Shown: in pieces, positions 1-5,057 of the stretch
Layout of the letters: each line of letters starts with the position of its first letter
Numbering within the stretch: the stretch's first letter is position 1
DNA from: Synechococcus sp. GFB01
GTDB taxonomy: Bacteria; Cyanobacteriota; Cyanobacteriia; PCC-6307; Cyanobiaceae
Length of the DNA: 5,869 nt
NCBI RefSeq assembly: GCF_001039265.1
Contig: NZ_LFEK01000012.1
Span: 35,157 to 41,025 of the forward strand
Reading direction: 5' to 3'
Notes under the pieces: generated by a model
Database searches by the model: none
The model's input: only the letters and a program-made list of their open reading frames with translations
What the model was told of the DNA's origin: nothing
Position numbers and translations under genes: made by a program

Positions 1-363
1 GCTGGTGCTCCAATGCAGCTGCACCCGGTCGATACGGCCTCCCAGGCGCTGCTCGGAGGCGGCCAGGGCCCGATCGAACCCACGGCGTCCGAGGCGCCAG
101 GGGAATGGGGCCAGCTTCGTGGCCAGACAGAGCCGCTGGCGCTGCTCCCTGGGAAGGGTGGCTGCGAAACGGCCGAGCAGGGTCTCGCTGCGACCGGTGA
201 AGCGGCCGGTGCCATAGGAATCGGCGGTGTCAAAGAGCTGCAATCCGCAGGCCACGGCCTGGCTGAAGGTGAGCTCCAGCTCGTCATCGGCGCGGGGGTC
301 ATAACCCCAGATCAGCTGATTGCCCCAGGCCCACGTCCCCACGCCGATCCCTGGATGCGCCAT
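1..363 (-). CDS. Aldo/keto reductase, N-terminal part (cut by left edge)
   Basis: This is an NAD(P)H-dependent oxidoreductase of the aldo/keto reductase (TIM-barrel) family, probably cytoplasmic; its substrate cannot be told from the sequence. The first 121 residues are present and the gene continues past base 1. Visible family features are an early GVGTWAWGN strand, the LFDTADSYGTG motif with Asp45 and Tyr50, ATK with Lys83, and VQLHWS with His117. Together these match the Asp-Tyr-Lys-His catalytic tetrad of the family, in the right order and spacing. The ATG at 361-363 is preceded by AGGGG seven bases upstream, a good Shine-Dalgarno site, and the protein begins directly at the first barrel strand. 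About 200 residues are missing if it has the usual length of about 320. It is divergent from the small cysteine-motif gene. Family assignment is secure. Confidence 0.93.
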   Translation of the reverse strand, partial: MAHPGIGVGTWAWGNQLIWGYDPRADDELELTFSQAVACGLQLFDTADSYGTGRFTGRSETLLGRFAATLPREQRQRLCLATKLAPFPWRLGRRGFDRALAASEQRLGGRIDRVQLHWSTS

Positions 364-395
364 GGTGGAACCCCTGCCGATGCCGTGGCAGCCCC

Positions 396-587
396 ATGTT
401 GCAGCCCCCCATGATCCCCGGCCCCGGCCAGCTGGAGCCATCGGCCCCATCGCCAGCTGCCCAGGCCACCGTGAGCGGGGCAGCGGCAGCACAGCCCCAG
501 GATCCGGTGCTGTGTTCGCACTGCGGGCGAACTGCCAGCAACGGCATCAGCTGCGAGGGGTACTGCGTGGCCGACTCCGGCTACTGA
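396..587 (+). CDS. Small cysteine-motif protein, unknown function
   Basis: This is a 63-residue protein of unknown function. The first 38 residues or so are rich in Ala, Pro and Gln and look disordered. The last 25 hold C-x2-C-x9-C-x3-C (LCSHCGRT...SCEGYC) and end in VADSGY. Four cysteines in this spacing suggest a small zinc- or other metal-binding knuckle, but no named family is recognised with certainty. I have an unverified impression that similar short tails occur in other picocyanobacteria. The start is uncertain: ATG at 396, ATG at 411 and GTG at 471 are all in frame, none has a clear ribosome binding site, and GTG471 would give only the compact 38-residue C-terminal half. The stop lies 9 bases before the next gene, so the two are probably co-transcribed. 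Confidence 0.68.
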   Translation: MLQPPMIPGPGQLEPSAPSPAAQATVSGAAAAQPQDPVLCSHCGRTASNGISCEGYCVADSGY

Positions 588-596
588 GACCCAGGC

Positions 597-1121
597 ATGG
601 GCCTGGCCCCCTCCAACGCTGCGATCCGGGCCGCTCAGGCAGCCGCTGGAACTCTGGCCTTCGCCGCGCTGGCAGCTGCCGGCCAGGGCTTCGGCCGCTG
701 GGAAGGGCCCGTGCGGCACTGCACGATGACGGCCAACGGTCGGACGCACCGCTGCCTTGAGCTGGAACTGGAGCAGAATCAGGAGGGTCTGCTTACAGCC
801 CGCTTCGTGGGACCCGGCCAGGGCGGTCCTCTGGCCAGCCGGGAGCTGGCATTCTCGGGTCTGCTTGGGGCGGGCCAGCAGCCGATGCGGTGCGGCGCCG
901 ACGGACGTTGCCTCCCGCCGGATCACCCCCTGCAGCTGCGGTTGACAAGCGTGGCCTGGAGCCGCTTCGACGGCCGGGGGCTGGCGGAAGAGCTGCCGCT
1001 GGCCAGGCTGGCCCGGGGCCAGTGCCTGCTCGACCGACAAACGATCCGCTGCAATGCCCGGCTCGAACCCCCGCAGCCGAACGCAGCCCCGTGGTCTGCC
1101 GAGGCCCGACTCAGACCCTGA
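597..1121 (+). CDS. Predicted exported protein with three cysteine pairs, unknown function
   Basis: This is a 174-residue protein that I cannot assign to a family. The N-terminus has Arg11 followed by an Ala-rich hydrophobic stretch (about residues 12-29), which fits a Sec signal peptide with cleavage near Ala26-Gly29, although the hydrophobic core is weak. The rest holds six cysteines in three close pairs: Cys42/Cys53, Cys99/Cys105 and Cys143/Cys152. This suits disulfide bonding outside the cytoplasm. The body alternates charged and hydrophobic residues (LELELEQ, LQLRLTSV) as in beta strands. It follows the small cysteine-motif gene by 9 bases, and no strong Shine-Dalgarno is visible before the ATG. 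That it is a gene rests on codon pattern, the clean ORF and the paired cysteines. Function is unknown. Confidence 0.72.
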   Translation: MGLAPSNAAIRAAQAAAGTLAFAALAAAGQGFGRWEGPVRHCTMTANGRTHRCLELELEQNQEGLLTARFVGPGQGGPLASRELAFSGLLGAGQQPMRCGADGRCLPPDHPLQLRLTSVAWSRFDGRGLAEELPLARLARGQCLLDRQTIRCNARLEPPQPNAAPWSAEARLRP

Positions 1122-1122
1122 G
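1110..1122 (+). other. Small hairpin across the stop codon of the exported-protein gene
   Basis: CTCAG-ACC-CTGAG is a perfect 5-bp stem with a 3-base loop, spanning the TGA at 1119-1121. No T run follows, so it is not a standard intrinsic terminator. It could slow 3'-end degradation or be chance. Confidence 0.25.
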
Positions 1123-1178
1123 GGGGCCGGATGGAATGTCGCTGCTGGTCGGCATGACGCTGCCGGGGCGGGTTGAAG

Positions 1179-1249
1179 AGGCGGCACCCAGATTCGAACT
1201 GGGGGTAAAGGATTTGCAATCCTCTGCCTTACCACTTGGCCATGCCGCC
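1179..1249 (-). tRNA. tRNA-Cys (anticodon GCA)
   Basis: This is a complete 71-base tRNA cloverleaf on the minus strand. The acceptor stem is seven pairs, GGCGGCA with TGCCGCC. The anticodon loop is TTGCAAA with anticodon GCA (plus-strand positions 1215-1217), closed by GAGGA/TCCTT. The T arm is CCCAG-TTCGAAT-CTGGG. The unpaired base after the acceptor stem (position 1179) is U, the discriminator base recognised by cysteinyl-tRNA synthetase, which supports the cysteine identity. The 3' CCA is not encoded and must be added after transcription. The gene converges with the exported-protein gene, 57 bases away, and is divergent from the LpxB-related gene, 44 bases away. No clear terminator with a T run is seen downstream. 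Confidence 0.97.
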
Positions 1250-1252
1250 ATC

Positions 1253-1268
1253 GGGGATCAAACTCCCC
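1253..1268 (-). other. Hairpin in the tRNA-Cys 5' leader
   Basis: GGGGA and TCCCC form a 5-bp inverted repeat around a 6-base loop, three bases upstream of the mature tRNA 5' end. In the precursor it would sit close to the RNase P cleavage site. It is also in the 5' region of the LpxB-related gene on the other strand. Function is not shown. Confidence 0.3.
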
Positions 1269-1276
1269 TGCAGCGG

Positions 1277-1282
1277 ATCGTA
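1277..1282 (-). promoter_or_regulatory. Possible -10 element for tRNA-Cys
   Basis: On the minus strand, TACGAT matches TATAAT at four of six positions. It lies 27 bases upstream of the tRNA 5' end, which would leave a leader of about 20 bases. No good -35 is seen at 16-18 bases further upstream, where the sequence is already inside the LpxB-related gene. In DNA this GC-rich it is the best candidate in the 44-base divergent gap, but it is weak. Confidence 0.25.
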
Positions 1283-1293
1283 TCAGCCATGCC

Positions 1294-2555
1294 ATGGGCC
1301 CCGGTCTGCTGGTTCTGAGCAACGGCCATGGCGAGGATCTGATCGCTCTGCGGGTGGTCGAGGCGCTGCGGCGCAGACAGCCGGATCGGGCCATCAGCGT
1401 GCTGCCGCTGGTGGGGGAGGGGCAGGCCTTCAGTGCTGCGGTCGCGACGGGGGCTGTGCAGCGGATCGGGCCGACGCGGGCTCTGCCCAGCGGCGGCTTC
1501 AGCAACCAGAGCCTGACCGGCTTGCTGCAGGATCTCGCTGCCGGTGTGGCCGGGCTCAGCTGCCGCCAGGCCGCTGTGGTGCAGCGTTGGGGCCGCCAGG
1601 GGCTGCCGCTCCTGGCGGTGGGCGATCTGCTGCCGCTGCTGCTGGCCTGGGGAAGCGGCAGCCGCTTCGGCTTCATCGGCACACCCAAGAGCGACTACAC
1701 CTGGGCCACATCGGCACCGCCCGGATGGGGCCGCACTCCCCTGGCCGACGGCTACCACCGCTGCAAAGGCAGCGAATGGGATCCATGGGAGTGGGCGCTG
1801 ATGGGCAGCCGCCGCTGCCGTCTGGTGGCGGTGCGCGATCCGCTCACCGCCCGCGGACTCCGGCGCCACGGGGTGGCGGCCCTGGCGCCGGGCAACCCCA
1901 TGACCGATGGCTTCCACCTGGAACCTGTGCCGGAGTGGATGGCGCGGCGCCGGCGCCTGCTGCTCCTGCCCGGCAGCCGTCAGCCGGAGCTGCTGCGCAA
2001 TGCCCGTCGGCTGCTGGCGACGCTCCAGGCGATGGGCTGGCACGATCCCGCCACCGTGCTGCTGGCCTGCGGCCACCGGCCCGGCGTCGAGAGCTGGAGC
2101 ACGCTGATCGCGGAGGCCGGGCTGCAGCCTCGCCCCCTCAGCGCTGGCGCGGCGGCGGTCGGGGCCCTAGGCTGCTGGGGAGTGGGCGAGCTGGAACTGC
2201 TGCTGGGGCCAGGTTGCTTCGACCGCTGGGCCGCCTGGGCCGAGCTGGCCCTGGCCACCGCGGGCACCGCCACCGAACAGGTCGTGGGGCTGGGCATCCC
2301 GGCCCTGTCGTTGCCGGGCCCGGGCCCCAGTTCACGGCCGCTTTTGCACGGCGGCAGAACCGTCTGCTGGGGGGCGCCGTGCAGCCTTGTCACAGCCCGG
2401 CCGAGCTCATTGAACGGTTGCGGCGGCTGCTGCGGGATCCGGCGCTGCGGCGCCAACTGGGCGAACGGGGCCGTCGCCGCATGGGCCGGTGTGGCGGCAG
2501 CGAGCGGCTGGCGGCACTGGTGGAGCAGCGCCTGCTGGAAGCACGGCTGGGATGA
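1294..2555 (+). CDS. Lipid-A-disaccharide synthase-related protein, with one frame break near 2328
   Basis: This is a glycosyltransferase-like protein related to LpxB and of the group conserved in cyanobacteria; its reaction is not known to me. Residues 1-345 read in one frame from the ATG at 1294: SNGHGEDLIA (9-18), DLLPLLLAWG (111-120), GNPMTDGF (200-207, like the LpxB GNP motif), LLLLPGSR (222-229) and GTATEQ (324-329, like the LpxB SGTAT-LE region). After PGPGP the family sequence continues only in the -1 frame, from CAG at 2328 (QFTAAFARRQ, then a helical tail with PAELIERLRRLL) to the TGA at 2553-2555. Joined, this gives about 420 residues, a plausible full length. The break lies at the end of GGGCCCGGGCCCC (2316-2328), where one missing C would explain everything. 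No other damage is seen, so a sequencing error or very recent mutation is likelier than old decay. No Shine-Dalgarno is seen before 1294. Confidence 0.85.
2316..2328 (+). other. Frame-break site: GC palindrome with extra C
   Basis: The 12-base perfect palindrome GGGCCCGGGCCC is followed by one more C, then AGTTC. The reading frame of the LpxB-related gene must move by -1 here for its conserved C-terminus to be translated. In the incoming frame the codons are GGC CCC AGT; the C-terminus needs CAG TTC ACG starting at 2328. The bases G GGC CCC (2322-2328) formally fit the X XXY YYZ slippery pattern, but G/C heptamers of this kind are not known to me as efficient shift sites. A self-complementary GC run is also a typical place for a lost base in sequencing. 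Confidence 0.8.
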
Positions 2556-2571
2556 TGCCCAGCACAGCTGC

Positions 2572-2841
2572 ATGGCACCTGCAATGGCGGGCATTCCCGA
2601 TCGGGCCTACAACACCGCCTGCGGCCGGCTGGCCACCGCACTGGGAGTGAGCCTGGCCGCAGCCCGCCGCCGGGTCGACATCAAGGCCGCCCAGGCGGGA
2701 CTGCGTGACACCGCCGCCAAGCTCGCCCTGGCCGAGGAGCTGCTCGCCGAGGCCCAGGCCAACAGTGCCGGCACACAGGCCCTCCTGACCTCGCTGCTGG
2801 AAGCGGTGAGCAGCGAGGAGAACTTCATGACCGAAGACTGA
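2572..2841 (+). CDS. Small helical protein, unknown function
   Basis: This is an 89-residue protein with no assigned function. After a short start it reads IPDRAYNTACGRLATALG, then an Ala/Arg-rich helix (AAARRRVDIKAAQ), a helix LALAEELLAEAQA, a short hinge NSAGTQ and a last helix LLTSLLEAVS, ending in an acidic tail (SEENFMTED). It looks wholly alpha-helical and soluble, possibly a coiled-coil or partner-binding protein. ATG 2572 is chosen; ATG 2584 (MAGIPDR) is equally possible, and neither has a clear ribosome binding site. It starts 16 bases after the stop of the LpxB-related gene and is probably co-transcribed with it. Because of the frame break upstream, the same frame is open from 1294, so an automatic caller may fuse it to that gene. 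The change from Cys/Trp-rich out-of-frame residues to balanced composition near 2584 marks the true beginning. Confidence 0.75.
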   Translation: MAPAMAGIPDRAYNTACGRLATALGVSLAAARRRVDIKAAQAGLRDTAAKLALAEELLAEAQANSAGTQALLTSLLEAVSSEENFMTED

Positions 2842-2852
2842 GCGCCGCGGCC

Positions 2853-2867
2853 AGGGGGAGCACCCCT
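2853..2867. terminator. Possible hairpin between convergent genes
   Basis: AGGGG-GAGCA-CCCCT forms a 5-bp stem with a 5-base loop in the 25-base gap between the convergent small helical-protein gene and the exonuclease gene. Being symmetric, it would form in both transcripts. No T run follows on either strand, so it is a weak terminator candidate at best. Confidence 0.25.
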
Positions 2868-3541
2868 CAGCGGTTGCCGCCGCTGGAGTGTTCGAACAGC
2901 AGGTGGAAGCGGTTGCGGTCGAGCTCGGCCATCACGGGGATGCAGCCGAAGCACCGCTGGGTCAGTTCCCAGCGGTCCTCCCGCCGCAGCATCTGCTCCA
3001 GACGGTCGCGAGCCGGCAGCAGATAGCGCACATCGCCGGCGGCATAGGCGAGCTGGACCTCGCTGAGATCCTCAACCCGTCCCCAGTCGGAACTCTGGGC
3101 CTGCTTGTCGAGCTCCACTCCCACAAGCTCCTGCACCACCTCCTTGAGACCGTGCCTGGGGCTGTAGGTGCGCCCCAGGCGGCTGGCCACCTTGGTGCAG
3201 AAGATCGGCGCCACCGTGATGCCGAGGTTCTCCGCCAGGGCGGCCACGTCGAAGCGGGCGAAATGGAACACCTTCTCGATCGCAGGGTTCTCCAGCAGCG
3301 CCCGCAGGCGTGGCGCTTCCCTCTGGCCCCGGGCCAGGCGGATGCAGCACACGTTGTCGTTGTCATCACAGATCTGCACCAGACAGAGCCGGTCGCGACC
3401 ATGGATCAACCCCATCGCCTCGGTGTCGATAGCCAGGGCGCGTGCGCCGGCGTAGAGGGTGGCCCATTCGGCGTCGAGGTCGCCGTCGAACACGGCGAAG
3501 CGGGCCGGAGCGGGCAGGTTGCTGGTGGGGGTTGCGGTCAT
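2867..3541 (-). CDS. rnd: RNase D-type 3'-5' exonuclease (DEDDy family)
   Basis: This is a 224-residue 3'-5' exonuclease of the DnaQ-like DEDD superfamily, acting on RNA ends (tRNA or other small RNA maturation) in the cytoplasm if it behaves like RNase D. All five catalytic residues are visible: Asp39 and Glu41 in LAIDTEAMG, Asp98 in FHFARFDVAAL, and Tyr166 with Asp170 in YAAGDVRYL, the Y-x3-D form that defines the DEDDy subgroup. The RNase D-like sequence SDWG is at 151-154. It is much shorter than Escherichia coli RNase D (about 375 residues) because it has no HRDC domain, as in many cyanobacterial versions. The ATG at 3539-3541 gives a 14-residue lead before the first strand; no strong Shine-Dalgarno is seen. 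It is divergent from the CCB1-like gene across 48 bases. RNase D is preferred over a DNA-directed role by overall similarity. Confidence 0.92.
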   Translation of the reverse strand: MTATPTSNLPAPARFAVFDGDLDAEWATLYAGARALAIDTEAMGLIHGRDRLCLVQICDDNDNVCCIRLARGQREAPRLRALLENPAIEKVFHFARFDVAALAENLGITVAPIFCTKVASRLGRTYSPRHGLKEVVQELVGVELDKQAQSSDWGRVEDLSEVQLAYAAGDVRYLLPARDRLEQMLRREDRWELTQRCFGCIPVMAELDRNRFHLLFEHSSGGNR

Positions 3542-3589
3542 CGGCCAGGGTGCGCTGCGACCATGCTGCCCGGCCGCCAGAATGAATCG

Positions 3590-4141
3590 ATGGCCAGCTC
3601 CGGTTCCACCCTGCTGCTCACCCTGCTCCTGGCCGTGGGACTGCTCTTCTTCCTACGCGCCGCCAGCAAGGACCGCACCACCACGGTGGAGGTGCGAAGT
3701 TCCCGACCAGCGCTCGAGGTGCTGCCGGCCCTGATCTCCTGGCTGGAACAGCGTGGCTGGCGAGCCGCCGGAGGCGACCCGGAGCGGCGCCATCTGGTGT
3801 ACCGCGCGGCGGTGGCCTCCAGCCCGGCCCTGGCCCTGCTGCTTTCGCTGCTGGGCAGCGTGGGTGCCGCCTGCCTGGGGCTTGTGCTCCGTCAGCTCTG
3901 GCCGCTGCTGAGCTGGTGGCCGCTGCTGCTGGCCCTGCTGGGCCCCCTGGCCGGTGTGCTCTACCGGCGACGAGCCCAACGGGAGGAGGCGGTGGAACTG
4001 CGGCTGATCAGTCACGACAGCGCCACCGGCAGCGCCGTGAAGCTGCGGGCTCATCGCGACGAGCTCATCGCCCTGGAACTGGAGCTGGGACCTCAGCTGG
4101 GCCTGTTCAGCGACGCCAACCTGCTCGCCTCCCCCATCTGA
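3590..4141 (+). CDS. CCB1-like cytochrome b6 cofactor assembly protein
   Basis: This is a 183-residue membrane protein resembling CCB1, the 'cofactor assembly of complex C subunit B' family (formerly a DUF). In chloroplasts CCB proteins attach heme c(i) covalently to cytochrome b6 on the stromal side of the thylakoid. Helix 1 is at about residues 6-23 (LLLTLLLAVGLLFFLRA), followed by KDRT, a soluble stretch at 30-75 with ISWLEQRGWR, a membrane hairpin at about 79-101 and 105-124, then a positive patch YRRRAQRE and a C-terminal beta-rich domain (VELRLIS, ALELELG). The helix-KDRT-domain-hairpin order is what I associate with this family; the match is from memory. ATG 3563 is an in-frame alternative adding nine residues (MLPGRQNES); 3590 is preferred because the helix follows at the usual distance. 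The next gene starts 4 bases after its stop, so an operon is likely. Confidence 0.72.
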   Translation: MASSGSTLLLTLLLAVGLLFFLRAASKDRTTTVEVRSSRPALEVLPALISWLEQRGWRAAGGDPERRHLVYRAAVASSPALALLLSLLGSVGAACLGLVLRQLWPLLSWWPLLLALLGPLAGVLYRRRAQREEAVELRLISHDSATGSAVKLRAHRDELIALELELGPQLGLFSDANLLASPI

Positions 4142-4145
4142 CGCC

Positions 4146-5057
4146 ATGGACCTGTCGTTCTGGTGGAAACTGCTCGGAGCGACCGGCCTGGCCGCCGCTG
4201 TGACCCTGACGCCCGGCGTGCCGGCCCGCACCCCGGCTCCCGGCGGAATCGATCCCCTCACCGGCCCCCGCAGCCGACTCAGCCGCGACTGGCTGGGTCT
4301 GCGACCTCTGCCCGCCGACACCGAGATCCTGGTGCTCGCCGGCCACGCCGATTCCCAGGGCATCGCCGGTGCCGGCACCGGTGGCGAGGCCGTGGACCTG
4401 CTCGGTGCCGCGCCGATGGAGGCCGGCATCCGCGACGAGCTCCACTGGAACCTGCTCACAGCCAGGGCCGTGGTGGACCAGGGCCGGCGCCGGGGGCTGG
4501 CGATCCGCTTCTACGAGCCGCCGCTGCGCACCATCCACGACGCTGACGACCCCCGCACCAACTGGAGCGTGGGCAAGGCCCATGTGGAGGGTGGTGGTTA
4601 CGCCCTGGAGATCCACTACGACGCCTACGGCCCCGACGGGGTGGGCTCGGGCCTCATCCCGCCGCTGCACCGCCCACCCAGCCGGCTCGACGAGAGCCTG
4701 GCAGCCGCCTTCGGCGACTATCCCCTTCAATACCGCGATGGTCTGGGGGCACCGCGCCGCGGCATCGCCATCCTCGAGATCGGCAAGCTCGAAGGCCCTC
4801 TGGAGTCAGCCCTGCGGGATCCCCGGCGCAGTGAGGCGGCGATCGCCGCGATCGCCGCGCGGGTGGTGCAGGCTCTGGAGCGGGGTCTGGGCCGAACGCC
4901 CGAGGCCGGAACGCCTGCCGTGGCCCAGGAGTCGTCCGCAGCCGAAAGCGGCGAGGAGACCGGCCCGGCCATCCTCAGCCCGCTCAGTCCACCGCCTGGT
5001 GTGGCGCGCAGCGGGCTGCGAGTGCCTCGTCGCCCAGCCAGTTCTGTGGGCGAGTGA
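4146..5057 (+). CDS. Amidase_3-like exported zinc hydrolase (N-acetylmuramoyl-L-alanine amidase-like)
   Basis: This 303-residue protein resembles zinc-dependent N-acetylmuramoyl-L-alanine amidases, which cut the stem peptide from peptidoglycan in the periplasm. An N-terminal hydrophobic segment (residues 5-22, [18 protein letters not shown]) fits a signal peptide. The expected residues appear in order: His67 in LAGHADSQG, Glu98 in [12 protein letters not shown], His157 in LEIHYDAYG and Glu211 in [13 protein letters not shown], the last followed by a helical end ([16 protein letters not shown]) as in the family. Zinc ligands would be His67, Glu98 and His157, with Glu211 catalytic. The match is to family pattern, so substrate is unproven. 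Residues from about 255 on are a low-complexity Ala/Pro/Ser/Glu tail, and the last 24 codons plus stop lie antisense over hemF. It starts 4 bases after the CCB1-like stop without a clear Shine-Dalgarno, which suggests translational coupling. Confidence 0.75.
   Translation: MDLSFWWKLLGATGLAAAVTLTPGVPARTPAPGGIDPLTGPRSRLSRDWLGLRPLPADTEILVLAGHADSQGIAGAGTGGEAVDLLGAAPMEAGIRDELHWNLLTARAVVDQGRRRGLAIRFYEPPLRTIHDADDPRTNWSVGKAHVEGGGYALEIHYDAYGPDGVGSGLIPPLHRPPSRLDESLAAAFGDYPLQYRDGLGAPRRGIAILEIGKLEGPLESALRDPRRSEAAIAAIAARVVQALERGLGRTPEAGTPAVAQESSAAESGEETGPAILSPLSPPPGVARSGLRVPRRPASSVGE
4839..4855. repeat. Two adjacent HIP1 octamers
   Basis: GCGATCGC occurs at 4839-4846 and again at 4848-4855, one base apart, forming a tandem 9-base unit. 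HIP1 is a highly iterated palindrome of many cyanobacterial genomes. Here the pair lies in the amidase-like gene and encodes part of AAIAAIAAR. No other copy was seen in the window. Confidence 0.85.

Noticed and set aside
1122..1178. Terminator or small RNA between the exported-protein gene and tRNA-Cys
   Set aside because: Only a 4-bp stem (CGGC/GCCG) could be drawn and there is no T run on either strand.
312..1688. 458-codon open frame on the minus strand
   Set aside because: It runs antisense through the small cysteine gene, the exported-protein gene, the tRNA-Cys and the start of the LpxB-related gene. Its Pro/Arg/Ser/Ala-rich translation is typical of shadow frames in GC-rich DNA.
1236..2327. 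Upstream part of the plus-strand open frame that ends at 2555
   Set aside because: Only the part from 2328 on is protein-like. Upstream it is Gly/Arg/Ala-rich and lies under the well-supported LpxB-related frame.
2322..2367. Programmed -1 frameshift with slippery heptamer and downstream hairpin
   Set aside because: The heptamer fits only formally, the peptidyl Gly tRNA would re-pair poorly on GGG, and the hairpin starts 26 bases downstream rather than the usual 5-9. A lost base is simpler.
2888..3562. Open frame continuing upstream of the CCB1-like gene
   Set aside because: It is the antisense shadow of the RNase D gene. The membrane protein starts naturally at 3590 (or 3563).
3653..4459. 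268-codon minus-strand frame under the CCB1-like and amidase-like genes
   Set aside because: Gln/Arg/Pro-rich antisense shadow with no domain. The plus-strand genes have membrane segments and catalytic motifs.
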